From: Betaproteobacteria bacterium UBA5216
Lineage (GTDB): Bacteria; Pseudomonadota; Gammaproteobacteria; Burkholderiales; SG8-41
Length of the DNA: 51,561 nucleotides
Reading direction: 5' to 3'
Assembly (NCBI GenBank): GCA_002412495.1
Contig: DHVE01000058.1
Location: 1-51,561 of the forward strand
The notes beneath the pieces are model-generated. The model had not been told where the DNA came from. It saw nothing but the letters and a program-made list of their open reading frames with translations, and made no database searches. Made by a program: the position numbers and the translations under genes. Each line of letters starts with the position of its first letter. Positions within the stretch are counted from its first letter, which is position 1. Positions 16,030 to 24,647 of the stretch are shown one piece after another.

Positions 16030-17016
16030 CTACTTCACCAACCCCGCCTCGCGCATGTATTTCAACACCCCCGGATGGATCAACTCGCGGCTCGGCGCCG
16101 CCGCCAGCGTGTTGGCCAGTGTGGATTCCACCGCCTGTTCCAGTCGCTTACCGAAAGCGCCTTCACTTTTGTGCAGCGCGCGTGCGAGTTTGTAGGCCAC
16201 GTCATCCGGCAATGACGCACGCGCCAGAACAAACGGCCACGAGCCAACGGAGTTGACCGGCGCGGTCTGGCCGGGATAACTGTTCGCGGCCATCGTCGCG
16301 GCTTTCAAAAACGAATGCTTCGCCATGATGCGCTTGTTTTCATCGACGCTCGGGCCGATAAATCGCGCGCCCGCCGGCCCCTTGGCAATTTCCGCAAACG
16401 GCGGCCAGCCCAGGCCGCCGCCCCACATCGCTGCCGCGCGTCCGTCCAGCACCATCGGCGGGCCTTCGCCGGCGCTTTTCAGCAATATCGGCTGAAAGTC
16501 CTTCTGGAAATCGAGGCCCATGCCATCCATCACATAGCGCGCAAGCACGATGAATCCCGACGTGGCCGCGCCCCACACGATGGGCTTGCCCTTTAGGTCG
16601 TCGATGGTTTTATACGGACTGTCGCCGCGCACGATGAACATGCCCGCCTGCGAATAGGTGGCATTGATGATGCGGATGTTTTTCGCGGGTGCGCCGCCGA
16701 TGCCCTTGATGGCCTCGTAAGTGACTTCGCCCGTCACCAGACCCAGATCCATTTTATCTTGCTCGAGCGACACGATATTTTCCGTGCTGCCCTTGGTATT
16801 GATCGGCTCGATGCCAAGCGTGGCATCGGCGGCGTTCAATACCTCGGCGTACGGCCAGCCATAGGCGGGAAATCCGCCGCCGGGGGTGGCAGTGCCAAAT
16901 ACGAGTCTGGATTTTTCCTGTGCGATCGCCATTCGATTTGCTCCTGTTCCCATAATGATTATCGGCATCAAGGCGGATGCCGTTAATAACCTTCGTCTGG
17001 TGTTGATTGGATTCAT
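16030..17016 (-). CDS. TAXI-family TRAP transporter solute-binding protein
   Basis: 328-residue periplasmic receptor of the TAXI family, which serves DctM-type TRAP transporters. The leader (residues 1-33, ending AIAQ) contains TRRRLL before the hydrophobic core, so Tat export is possible. The mature part has FGTATPGGGFPAYGWPYAEVLN, STENIVSLEQDKMDLGLVTG (the TAXI signature region) and GPAGARFIGP. It is the third gene of a minus-strand operon, 44 nt after the beta-hydroxyacid dehydrogenase and downstream of the DSD1-type enzyme. No TRAP membrane subunit is nearby. AAGGAA 6 nt upstream supports the start. It ends at the shared bidirectional terminator. Confidence 0.9.
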   Translation of the reverse strand: MNPINTRRRLLTASALMPIIIMGTGANRMAIAQEKSRLVFGTATPGGGFPAYGWPYAEVLNAADATLGIEPINTKGSTENIVSLEQDKMDLGLVTGEVTYEAIKGIGGAPAKNIRIINATYSQAGMFIVRGDSPYKTIDDLKGKPIVWGAATSGFIVLARYVMDGMGLDFQKDFQPILLKSAGEGPPMVLDGRAAAMWGGGLGWPPFAEIAKGPAGARFIGPSVDENKRIMAKHSFLKAATMAANSYPGQTAPVNSVGSWPFVLARASLPDDVAYKLARALHKSEGAFGKRLEQAVESTLANTLAAAPSRELIHPGVLKYMREAGLVK

Positions 17017-17060
17017 ATCGATTCCTTGTCGATTTCTTCGATAGCCGCGTTACGCCGTTG

Positions 17061-17963
17061 CTAGGCCATTATTACGCCATTGACTTGTTCCCACAGTTTA
17101 ACCACTTCGGTCTGATCGAGCTGCCCGCCGAATTTTTCCACCGCCTCCGCCCATAGCGCGTGCGTCTTTTCGGCCAGCGGCGCATGGGCGCCAATGGCGT
17201 GCGCGGTATCGACGGCAATTTTCAGATCCTTGGTGATAAAACCCATCGCCATGCCGGTGCTGAATTTTCGCGTGAGAATTTGCGGAATGACTTTTTTTTC
17301 TAGCGGATGCTGCCGGCCGTTGATCATGGGCAGCAACGCTTCGGCCATGAATGTTGCATCCAATCCGAACTTTTTGCCGATACCCATCGCCTCGATGACG
17401 TTGATCATGGCGCACGCGTTGATATAGTTGCCGAGTGCTTTCAGCGCATGCGCGTTGCCCGCCGCGCCGCATTCGATCAAACTGCGTCCCATGGTCTTCA
17501 GCAACGGCGTGACGCGCGCCACCGCCGCTGCGTCGCCCGCCACCATGATATCCAGCGTGGCATCACGCGCGAACACCACGCCGCCCATCACCGGCGCGTC
17601 CACCACCGCGATGCCGCGCGGTTGCAACGCCGCCGCCAGCGACTGTGTCGCCACGGGATCGCAGGTGCTCATATCGATCACCACGCTGCCGCGAGCCAGC
17701 GTGCTTGCAATGCCGTGTTCGCCGAGTATTACCGCATTGACGATTTTGTCGTTGGGCAACATGGTAATCACCGCATCGGCGCCGCTCGCCATTTCCTCAA
17801 GACTCGATGCGATGTTGCCGCCATACCGCGCAACGAATTTTTCGCATGCCTCGGGGTTCAGGTCGTACACGGTCAGATCAAACCCCGCCTTGACCACGTG
17901 CGCCGCCATCGCGCTGCCCATGTTGCCGATGCCTATGAATCCGACGCGCCGAATCTCGCTCAT
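17061..17963 (-). CDS. beta-hydroxyacid dehydrogenase (HIBADH family)
   Basis: 300-residue NAD(P)-dependent beta-hydroxyacid dehydrogenase. Motifs are FIGIGNMGSAMA (residues 9-20, dinucleotide binding), MLPND, a DMST segment, the substrate loop, and the catalytic lysine with its partner Asn in HALKALGNYI. The substrate-loop DAPVSGG of 3-hydroxyisobutyrate and tartronate semialdehyde reductases reads DAPVMGG here (Met126), removing a residue that usually contacts the substrate carboxylate. Specificity is therefore likely altered. It sits in an operon with a DSD1-type PLP enzyme (38 nt upstream) and a TAXI receptor, which suggests catabolism of an imported beta-hydroxy acid or hydroxy amino acid. 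Confidence 0.9.
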   Translation of the reverse strand: MSEIRRVGFIGIGNMGSAMAAHVVKAGFDLTVYDLNPEACEKFVARYGGNIASSLEEMASGADAVITMLPNDKIVNAVILGEHGIASTLARGSVVIDMSTCDPVATQSLAAALQPRGIAVVDAPVMGGVVFARDATLDIMVAGDAAAVARVTPLLKTMGRSLIECGAAGNAHALKALGNYINACAMINVIEAMGIGKKFGLDATFMAEALLPMINGRQHPLEKKVIPQILTRKFSTGMAMGFITKDLKIAVDTAHAIGAHAPLAEKTHALWAEAVEKFGGQLDQTEVVKLWEQVNGVIMA

Positions 17964-17987
17964 AACAGCCTGTTTATAAGATTTATA

Positions 17988-18014
17988 TTAAAAACAACGA
18001 GTTACAATAACGCA
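17988..18014. repeat. AT-rich mini-repeat, copy c
   Basis: TTAAAAACAACGAGTTAC followed by AATAACGCA matches the copy at 4920-4947 over about 27 nt, with two substitutions and a 2-nt deletion. Here it overlaps the stop codon of the DSD1-type gene. Confidence 0.5.
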
Positions 18015-19120
18015 CCGCGTGCCGCGATCGGCCATAGCGCCTCGACCTTGCCGTGCCGCACGCACACAAAATGATCGTAGAGATTCACCGTCGGATCGCA
18101 ATGCCCCGGCACGATCTTGAGTTTGTGGCCCAGCGGCAACGCCACGCCATCCGACAATTTCAGCACGCCATGTTCATCGGATGCCTTGATGTATTCCACG
18201 CCCGGCGTATCAAACACGCGCGGCATGCCCGAATCCACGCTCGATGCTTTAAGACCCGCATCAACAATCGCGCGATCGGGCGCGGGGCAACTCATCACCG
18301 TGGCCCACACAAACAAGCTGTGCTCAAAGCGCGGCATGCCGCTTTCGGTCCAGTCATTTTTCGCGTAATCCACGTCCATGAAAATATACGAGCCCGTTTG
18401 CAACTCGTGATAAACGCCGCTCAAGGCCTCGAACATATAGGTGCCGGTACCCGCGCCGGTAACACGCTCGCACGGTATGCCGGCTGCCGTCAGCAACGCG
18501 GTAGTGCGATTGACTTTCTCGCAAGCGGCCTCGATGGCGGCGCGGCGCTCTTCGGTTTTGCGCAGGTGCTGCGCGCCGCCCTGATACGCCTGTAAGCCCG
18601 CGAAATGCAGATTTTTGCAAGCGTGAATCTGTTGCGCGAGTTGCAACGCGGGCGCCCCTGGTTCGACGCCGCAGCGGTTGGCGCCAACATTGACTTCAAC
18701 CAGCACATTCAGCGTAACGTCCGCCGCGCGCGCGGCCGCGTCGAGCGCCATCACGTTGTCCGGATGGTCGGCGCACACGGCAATCTTTGCGCGCATCGCC
18801 AACGCCGCGAGCCGCGCCAGTTTTGCCGCGCCCACCACTTCGTTGGCGATCAACACATCGCTCACGCCGCCATCGACCATGGCCTCGGCCTCGCTGACCT
18901 TCTGGCAGCACACGCCAACGGCGCCGAGCGCCATCTGCCGCAAGGCGATCTCTGGGCACTTATGGCTCTTCGCATGCGGACGCAGCTGGACGCCTCGGCC
19001 CGCCAGTGAATCATTCAGCCGTTTGAGGTTTTGCTCAAACGCCTCCAGATCCAGAATCAGCGCGGGGGTGTCAACGTCGGCGAGCGGCATGCCTATCCGG
19101 GCGGGGGTGTAATAGGGCAC
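18002..19120 (-). CDS. DSD1/D-threonine aldolase-family PLP enzyme
   Basis: 372-residue fold-type III PLP enzyme related to D-threonine aldolase and D-serine dehydratase (DSD1 family). The N-terminal alanine-racemase-like barrel has DTPALILDL and the PLP lysine in RPHAKSHK (K51). The C-terminal beta domain has the metal-binding HCDPTVNLYD. It probably cleaves a D-beta-hydroxy amino acid to glycine and an aldehyde, or dehydrates it, with a divalent metal. The annotated start is a GTG at 19120; the in-frame ATG at 19090 (MPLADVDTP) is an equally plausible start. It is first in the operon with the HIBADH-type enzyme and the TAXI receptor. Confidence 0.88.
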   Translation of the reverse strand: MPYYTPARIGMPLADVDTPALILDLEAFEQNLKRLNDSLAGRGVQLRPHAKSHKCPEIALRQMALGAVGVCCQKVSEAEAMVDGGVSDVLIANEVVGAAKLARLAALAMRAKIAVCADHPDNVMALDAAARAADVTLNVLVEVNVGANRCGVEPGAPALQLAQQIHACKNLHFAGLQAYQGGAQHLRKTEERRAAIEAACEKVNRTTALLTAAGIPCERVTGAGTGTYMFEALSGVYHELQTGSYIFMDVDYAKNDWTESGMPRFEHSLFVWATVMSCPAPDRAIVDAGLKASSVDSGMPRVFDTPGVEYIKASDEHGVLKLSDGVALPLGHKLKIVPGHCDPTVNLYDHFVCVRHGKVEALWPIAARGALL

Positions 19121-19284
19121 GGGCGTATCCAGAGTGAAAAACAGTAAGTGATGCGCCGGGCAAGCTTAGTGACCCAACGCGGGAGCGTCAATCATACCGC
19201 CGGCCATCGTGACAGCGGCGAAATTCGGCGATACGATGCCGCCAAGGACTTTACCGCGCCATACAACAACATCCGGAGGAACGC

Positions 19285-20265
19285 ATGCGTGTAATTCACT
19301 GGTTAGCAGCACTCTCCCTGGCCTGCGGCGCCGGAATCGCGCACGCGCAGGCCTGGAAACCCAGCCGCACCGTAGAGCTCGTCGTTGGCTCCGCGCCCGG
19401 CGGCTCGCCCGACGTAATGGCGCGCGTGGTACAGAATATTTTTCAGAGTACGGGGCTGGTGCCGAGCTCGGCGGTGGTCAACAAGCCTGGCGCAGCCAAC
19501 ACCATCGGTTGGGCGTATCTGAACCAGCATCGCGGCGACGCGCATTACATCGCCACCATTTCGCCCGCCTTGATCGGCAACAAACTGATGGGCACTTCGC
19601 CGCTCACGTATACGCACTTCACGCCGCTGAACATACTCGCGCGTGAATTCGTGGTGATCTCGGTGAAGGCCGATTCGCCGATCAAGTCACTCGCCGATCT
19701 CACGGCGCGCATGAAAAAAGATTCCCAGTCGCTGAGCTGGGCCTTCGCCACCGCGCGCGGCAATCACAATCACATCGTGATGAGCATGTATCTGAAATCC
19801 ATCGGCGTCGATCCGGCGAAAGTCAAAACCGTGGTGTATCCCGGTGGCGGCCCGGCGATGACCGCGCTGCTCGGCGGACACATTGATGTCTACGTCGCCA
19901 GCCCGCGCAGCATGGTGCCGCTGCACAAGGAAGGACGCGCGCGCGTGCTTGGCATCTCCGCGGCGACACGCCAGACCGGCGCGCTGGCGGAATTTCCCAC
20001 GCTCAAGGAGCAGGGCAGCAACGCGGTATTTTTCACCTGGCGCGGATTCATGGGGCCCAAGGACATGAAGCCCGCCGAGGTGGCCTATTGGGATGCCACT
20101 TTCGAAAAGCTCGCAAAAACACCCGAGTGGCGCAAGGACACCGAACAACAATTCTGGGATCCGAGTTACCTGTTGAGCGCGGCATTTCTCAAGCAACTGG
20201 AGGTTGAAGAAACCCAGACACGCGCGATCCTGACGGATTTGGGATTGATCGCGCCGGGACGGTAA
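19285..20265 (+). CDS. divergent Bug/TctC-family TTT substrate-binding protein
   Basis: 326-residue exported receptor. The signal peptide ends near AHAQ (about residue 21). It is a divergent Bug member: the opening is WKPSRTVELVVGSAPGGSPDVMARVV, and the usual HVPYKG is replaced by TVVYPGGGPAMTALL. GGAGG 6 nt upstream marks the start at 19285. The missing HVPYKG and the different C-terminus suggest an unusual ligand or docking partner. The amidase 52 nt downstream reads in the same direction, so the pair may import and hydrolyse an amide. It is divergent from the DSD1 operon. Confidence 0.88.
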   Translation: MRVIHWLAALSLACGAGIAHAQAWKPSRTVELVVGSAPGGSPDVMARVVQNIFQSTGLVPSSAVVNKPGAANTIGWAYLNQHRGDAHYIATISPALIGNKLMGTSPLTYTHFTPLNILAREFVVISVKADSPIKSLADLTARMKKDSQSLSWAFATARGNHNHIVMSMYLKSIGVDPAKVKTVVYPGGGPAMTALLGGHIDVYVASPRSMVPLHKEGRARVLGISAATRQTGALAEFPTLKEQGSNAVFFTWRGFMGPKDMKPAEVAYWDATFEKLAKTPEWRKDTEQQFWDPSYLLSAAFLKQLEVEETQTRAILTDLGLIAPGR

Positions 20266-20323
20266 TCCGCAGGGCGGAAGGCGCTGCGCTTCTCTACCCT
20301 GCAAGAACTTTTGGAGCATGAAT

Positions 20324-21949
20324 ATGACCGACTTACACTACCTCACCCTCGCCGAAACGGCGGAATTGATACGCACCAAAAAACTCTCCCCGTTGGAATT
20401 AACCGATGTGCTGCTGAAACGCATTGCCACCTATCAGCCACAGCTCTCGGCGTTCATCACCGTCACCGCCGATCTTGCGCGCTCGCAAGCAAAGCAGGCC
20501 GAACGGGACATCGCGCAAGGCAAGTATCGCGGCCCGCTGCACGGCATGCCGTTTGCGCTGAAAGATATTTACAACACCGCCGGCATTTTGACATCCGGCG
20601 GCTCCAAGGTTTGCATCGACAATATTCCCGCGACCAACGCCACCACCACGCAGAAGTTGCTCGACGCCGGCGCAATTTTGCTCGGCAAACTGCAAACGCA
20701 TGAATTCGCCCACGGCGGCCCGTCGTTTGATTTGCCGTGGCCGCCCGCGCGCAATCCGTGGAATCTCGCGCATTTTTCCGGCGGCTCTTCGAGCGGCTCC
20801 GGCGTCGCGCTGGCGGCCGGACTCACCCCCGCGGCACTCGGCTCCGACACCGGCGGTTCGATACGCGGCCCGGCGTCGCATTGCGGCATCACCGGCCTGA
20901 TGCCGACCTACGGCCTGGTGAGCCGTGCCGGCGTGATTCCGAACTCGTTTACCTTTGATCATTGCGGGCCGATGGCGCGCACCGCCGAGGACTGCGCGAT
21001 CCTGCTGCAAACGCTCGCGGGCTACGATCCCAAGGATGCGGGCAGCACCGAACAACACATCCCCGACTACCGCGCGGCACTTCAAGGCCACATCAAGGGC
21101 CTGAAAATCGGCGTGCTGCGCCACTACTGGGAAGAAGATCTGCCTGCGCACGAAGACCTGCGGCACGCCATGGAAGAAGCCATCAAGACCTTCAGGCAAC
21201 TAGGCGCGACTCTCGAAGACTGCCGCGCGCGCCCGATGATGGACGGTTTGGATGTCAAAGTGCTCATCGGTGAATGTGAAATTTATTCGGTCAATCAAAA
21301 AGACCTGATCTCGCGGCCCGGCGATTTTGGCCGTGATTTTCTCGGCCGCGCGTTGCCGGCGTGCCTGTTTCAGGCGAGTGACTACGTGCAGGCACTGCGC
21401 GAACACCGGCGTTACATCGCCGACATGCAACCATTGCTCAAAAAATACGACCTGCTGCTGACGGCGGGATTTGGGCCGGCGCCACGTTTCGAGGATTACC
21501 GCGTCACCAATTTCTGGCGCAAGTCGAATGCGTTCACACCATCGAATTCCGCGCGCACGCCCGCGCTGGTGATGTGCGGCGGCTTGTCAAAAAACGGCTT
21601 GCCATTGGGCCTGCAGCTCATCACACGGCCGTTCAACGACGCACAACTGCTCGCCGCTGGACACGCCTATCAACAAGCCACCGACTGGCACCTGCGCCAC
21701 CCGCCGCTCGATCCCAACGCACAGGCGCCGGTGGTGGATATCAGTGTATTCGAACCCAAACCGGATGCGGATGCCACGACGCGCGGCATCGCGGAAACCA
21801 TGGCCAAACGTGCCGGATTAAAACTCACCGAACGCCAAATGGCGATCCTGATCGAAAACGCGCCTGCGGCGCTGGAGATGGCCAATCGCATACGCAAGCC
21901 GCGCGACCGTATGGATGAGCCTTCGTCTACGTTCAGGTTTTCGAGTTAA
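20324..21949 (+). CDS. amidase-signature hydrolase with GatC/AtzG-like C-terminal tail
   Basis: 541-residue amidase. The triad is intact: lysine in GMPFALKD, cis-serine in SGGSSSGS, and nucleophile serine in GSDTGGSIRGPA. GatA-type PANxxG surroundings are absent, so it is a hydrolase, not Glu-tRNA amidotransferase. The last roughly 60 residues go beyond the amidase fold: IAETMAKRAGLKLTERQMAI, then a helix and the ending DEPSSTFRF. This resembles the small AtzG/GatC-like subunits that end with a Pro-x-x-x-Phe-Arg motif. Two ATGs compete: the GGAG at 20313-20316 touches the one at 20318 but is 7 nt from 20324, so I prefer 20324. It follows a Bug receptor gene. Confidence 0.9.
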   Translation: MTDLHYLTLAETAELIRTKKLSPLELTDVLLKRIATYQPQLSAFITVTADLARSQAKQAERDIAQGKYRGPLHGMPFALKDIYNTAGILTSGGSKVCIDNIPATNATTTQKLLDAGAILLGKLQTHEFAHGGPSFDLPWPPARNPWNLAHFSGGSSSGSGVALAAGLTPAALGSDTGGSIRGPASHCGITGLMPTYGLVSRAGVIPNSFTFDHCGPMARTAEDCAILLQTLAGYDPKDAGSTEQHIPDYRAALQGHIKGLKIGVLRHYWEEDLPAHEDLRHAMEEAIKTFRQLGATLEDCRARPMMDGLDVKVLIGECEIYSVNQKDLISRPGDFGRDFLGRALPACLFQASDYVQALREHRRYIADMQPLLKKYDLLLTAGFGPAPRFEDYRVTNFWRKSNAFTPSNSARTPALVMCGGLSKNGLPLGLQLITRPFNDAQLLAAGHAYQQATDWHLRHPPLDPNAQAPVVDISVFEPKPDADATTRGIAETMAKRAGLKLTERQMAILIENAPAALEMANRIRKPRDRMDEPSSTFRFSS

Positions 21950-21977
21950 GTGGCGATGGTACTTTGCGGCCCCGCCA

Positions 21978-22790
21978 TTAACCGGCGCGCGCGGTCAGAA
22001 TAAATTGCTCTTGGGGCGTTGCGACGCCGCCCTCTACCGCGTACGGACGGAACGCCTCGTCCATCTCCAGCGAAAATTCGGCGCGTTGCTCCGGCGGCAA
22101 CTTCGATAGCGCATGACGCGTCGCGACCGCGCCGGCGGCCAAGGCATCGACAAAATGCCCCGCAGCCGGAAACCGCACGCGATCATGCATGGCACGAACA
22201 CTGATCTCCTTAAAGCCCGCATTGCCCGCCAATGTCTCGAGCTTGTTTGCGTCGCCCAGCACAAAAGCCTTGAGCATGGGCGTTGGATCCACCCCGCGCC
22301 GCTCAAGGCCGCGCAGCACCAGCGTATGCCCCACGCAACGATCCACCGCACTCAACACAGTAACGATCAGGCGACCACCGGGCTTCAATACGCGGCGCAT
22401 TTCCGCGAGGCCCGCCAGCGGATCGGGCAGGAACTGCAATCCGTTCAGGCAAAACGCCAGGTCAAACGCGCGGTCATCGAAAGGCATCGACAGGGCACTG
22501 GCACAATGCCAGCTCATCGTGACCCCAGGCGGACTTGCGACAAGCCCGCGTGCCACCGCGATCATCGCGGGATCAAAGTCCAGATTACTGATCGCGCCGC
22601 CCGGCGCAACCAGTGGCGCGACAAGGCGCGCGACCAATCCGGTTCCGCATGCAATGTCCAGCACCTGCTCGCCGGGCCGCGGGGCGGTGGCGGCGATGAC
22701 ACCTTTCACCAGCGGCATCATGAACGCCGGCACGATGTGCTTCTCGTATCCCTCGGCTGCCGTGGTATCCAACTTCTTCTCTGGCTCCAT
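21978..22790 (-). CDS. class I SAM-dependent methyltransferase
   Basis: 270-residue Rossmann-fold methyltransferase. Motif I is VLDIACGTG and is followed by the acidic strand end NLDFDPAMI. CLNGLQFLPDPLAGLAEMRRVLKPGGRLI covers motifs II and III. The C-terminal third forms the variable substrate cap. The substrate is unknown; UbiE/ArsM-like methyltransferases are the nearest general group. I chose the ATG at 22790, which has GGAGGG about 6 nt upstream; the open frame extends 39 nt further without homology. It is the last gene of the minus-strand amidase cluster, 85 nt after the HpxZ-like gene, and converges with the plus-strand amidase. Confidence 0.85.
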   Translation of the reverse strand: MEPEKKLDTTAAEGYEKHIVPAFMMPLVKGVIAATAPRPGEQVLDIACGTGLVARLVAPLVAPGGAISNLDFDPAMIAVARGLVASPPGVTMSWHCASALSMPFDDRAFDLAFCLNGLQFLPDPLAGLAEMRRVLKPGGRLIVTVLSAVDRCVGHTLVLRGLERRGVDPTPMLKAFVLGDANKLETLAGNAGFKEISVRAMHDRVRFPAAGHFVDALAAGAVATRHALSKLPPEQRAEFSLEMDEAFRPYAVEGGVATPQEQFILTARAG

Positions 22791-22875
22791 GTCCCGCCCT
22801 CCCCTCAAAATGTATGTGTTCTTAGGCACATACCAGCACGGAATAATTTACCATGCAGGCGACCATTTCCCGGCC

Positions 22876-23247
22876 CTACACGTCCCGGTAACTCACATGT
22901 GCCGCCACGATGCGCCAACCCTCGGGCATGCGTATCCACGATTGGCTTTGCCGGCCGTTGCGCCCCGCGCGCGTGAACTCGATATTGGTCGTCGCGGCAT
23001 CAAGCCCATAACTGGTAACCACCGTTTTGCCGACCATGCGTGCCACGCTTTTCGGATCGCGCGCGCCGCGGAACGACGCGATCTCGGCATGCCCGTACAG
23101 ATTCTCGCCGGTACCGTAGCGTATCGTCAGTTCGTGGTTCCAGAATAATTCGTTCAGCACCGCGATATCGTTGTCGATAATTGCTTGCTGGTAACGGTCA
23201 AACGCGCGGGTGACTTCGGCGAGTGTTTGCGGGTGATTGATTTGCAT
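22876..23247 (-). CDS. HpxZ/AtzH-like NTF2-fold protein (DUF3225)
   Basis: 123-residue protein of the DUF3225 family, which includes HpxZ (oxalurate catabolism) and AtzH (cyanuric acid pathway). These are NTF2/SnoaL-fold proteins linked to AtzE-type amidases. Features are the opening EVTRAFDRYQQAIIDNDIAVLNELFW, then RYGTGENLYGHAEIASFR and GRQSQSWIRMPEGWRIVAAHVS. Members pair with an amidase and either deaminate a small ureide intermediate or assist the partner; the exact role is debated. It lies 26 nt after the amidase stop on the same strand, the gene order seen for HpxY-HpxZ and AtzE-AtzH. Confidence in the family is high; the substrate is unknown. Confidence 0.9.
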   Translation of the reverse strand: MQINHPQTLAEVTRAFDRYQQAIIDNDIAVLNELFWNHELTIRYGTGENLYGHAEIASFRGARDPKSVARMVGKTVVTSYGLDAATTNIEFTRAGRNGRQSQSWIRMPEGWRIVAAHVSYRDV

Positions 23248-23273
23248 CAGTACGTTTCCTCAAGGTGTTACGG

Positions 23274-24635
23274 TTAACGGTTGAAAGACATCAGCCATGC
23301 CGCCATCGCGCACAGCCGCCCATCTTCCTGCGGCTTGCCGATGAGTTGCACGCCGAGCGGCAAGCCTTCTACTTCAAGCAGCGGCAGACTGAATGCTGGC
23401 AGGCCCAGAAACGTGGCGTGCGTCAGAAACGTACGGCTACCGGTGTGCTGCAAACCCAACGGTGCCGGCCCGGAAGCAGACAAGTTCAGGAAACCATCAC
23501 AGTCTGCCGATAAATCCATAACCTTTTGTTTTAAAACATATTTTTCTAACAGCAATGAAGCATAGCGATCAGCCGTCATGGCGCGCGCCTGTGCCATACG
23601 GTCGTGCACGCGCGGCTCAATCAGCTTGCCGTGACGCGCGGCGTATTGTTCATACGGCCAGCGCATTTCGTACGCGGTGATTTCGAGCGAGCGATCCGAA
23701 AACGCGTCATCCAGTAGAGCCTCGACTTGCGCAATACGCGGATCGTGTTCGCGAGCGATGATTTCTACGCCGCCCGATGCCAGCCCCTGCACGAATGTTT
23801 CAAACGCATCGCGCGTTGCGGCATCCGCCTCATTTTCCCAGCCGCGCGTGTAAAGGCGCATTAATCGCCGTGGCTGCACGGGTTCGGGAAAGTCCGCCGA
23901 CGCACCATCCAAAAATCGCTGCCCGGGATTGCCCTGCCACAGTGACAAATGCGACGCAATGCGCCACGCGTCGGCCAGTGTGCCCGCCAGCACGCCCAGG
24001 TGATCGTGTGTTACTGAAATCGGATGCACGCCGCGCATATCGAGCACGCCGTGCGTCGGCTTGAATCCCACCGTGCCGCAATAACTGGCCGGTCGCAATG
24101 TCGAGCCCTGTGTTTGTGTGCCCAGCGCCACCGGCAACATGCCCGCCCCCACGGCGGCGCCGGAGCCGCTGGACGATCCGCCGGGCGTGCGCCGCGCGTC
24201 AAACGGATTGGTGGTGACGGTGGGGCCGCCACAGGCAAACGCCGTGGTCGCGGTTTTTCCTACAACGACCGCGCCACCAGCGCGCAATGCCTGCACGCAA
24301 GCGGCGTCGTAAGCGGGCTGCCAACCCGCAAACGCGGGGCTGCCCATTTCGGTAGGCAGGTCGCAGGTGTCCATGATGTCCTTGATGCCAATGGGGCAAC
24401 CGTCCACCGGCGACAACGGCGCGCCACGGCGGTAACGTTCACCGGCAGCGTCCGCGGCCTCGCGCGCGGCCGGGTTCAGGCGCACAAAGGCTTTCAGTTC
24501 CGCGTCGCGCGCCGCGATGCGTGACAGACAGTCTTCGAGCAGATCACGCGGCGATCGGCGCCCCGCCACAAAATCCGCAACGGTCGAGGAGTAGCTGATC
24601 GCATGCGGATTGCACCAGGGTCGATATTGACTCAT
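23274..24635 (-). CDS. AtzE/HpxY-like amidase-signature hydrolase
   Basis: 453-residue amidase-signature enzyme. The Ser-cis-Ser-Lys triad is visible: K85 (GCPIGIKD), the cis-Ser in GGSSSGS (154-156) and nucleophile S178 (GTQTQGSTLRPA). The GTQTQGS wording and the adjacent HpxZ/AtzH-like gene point to the AtzE/HpxY group, which hydrolyses carboxybiuret- or oxalurate-like compounds. No separate AtzG/HpxX-like subunit is encoded next to it. An AT-rich mini-repeat (23517-23550) falls inside the gene and encodes the segment LLEKYVLKQKV, breaking the local base composition without a frameshift. A Bug receptor gene ends 12 nt upstream, so import and hydrolysis are probably co-expressed. Confidence 0.9.
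   Translation of the reverse strand: MSQYRPWCNPHAISYSSTVADFVAGRRSPRDLLEDCLSRIAARDAELKAFVRLNPAAREAADAAGERYRRGAPLSPVDGCPIGIKDIMDTCDLPTEMGSPAFAGWQPAYDAACVQALRAGGAVVVGKTATTAFACGGPTVTTNPFDARRTPGGSSSGSGAAVGAGMLPVALGTQTQGSTLRPASYCGTVGFKPTHGVLDMRGVHPISVTHDHLGVLAGTLADAWRIASHLSLWQGNPGQRFLDGASADFPEPVQPRRLMRLYTRGWENEADAATRDAFETFVQGLASGGVEIIAREHDPRIAQVEALLDDAFSDRSLEITAYEMRWPYEQYAARHGKLIEPRVHDRMAQARAMTADRYASLLLEKYVLKQKVMDLSADCDGFLNLSASGPAPLGLQHTGSRTFLTHATFLGLPAFSLPLLEVEGLPLGVQLIGKPQEDGRLCAMAAWLMSFNR
23517..23550 (-). repeat. AT-rich mini-repeat, copy g (inside a gene)
   Basis: On the plus strand it reads CATAACCTTTTGTTTTAAAA then CATATTTTTCTAAC. This aligns over its full length with the intergenic copy at 40413-40445 (CATAAGATTTTGTTTTTAAA then TGATATTTTTAAC). 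Here it is inside the AtzE-like amidase gene and keeps its frame. Confidence 0.5.
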
Positions 24636-24647
24636 GCCGCGCTCACG

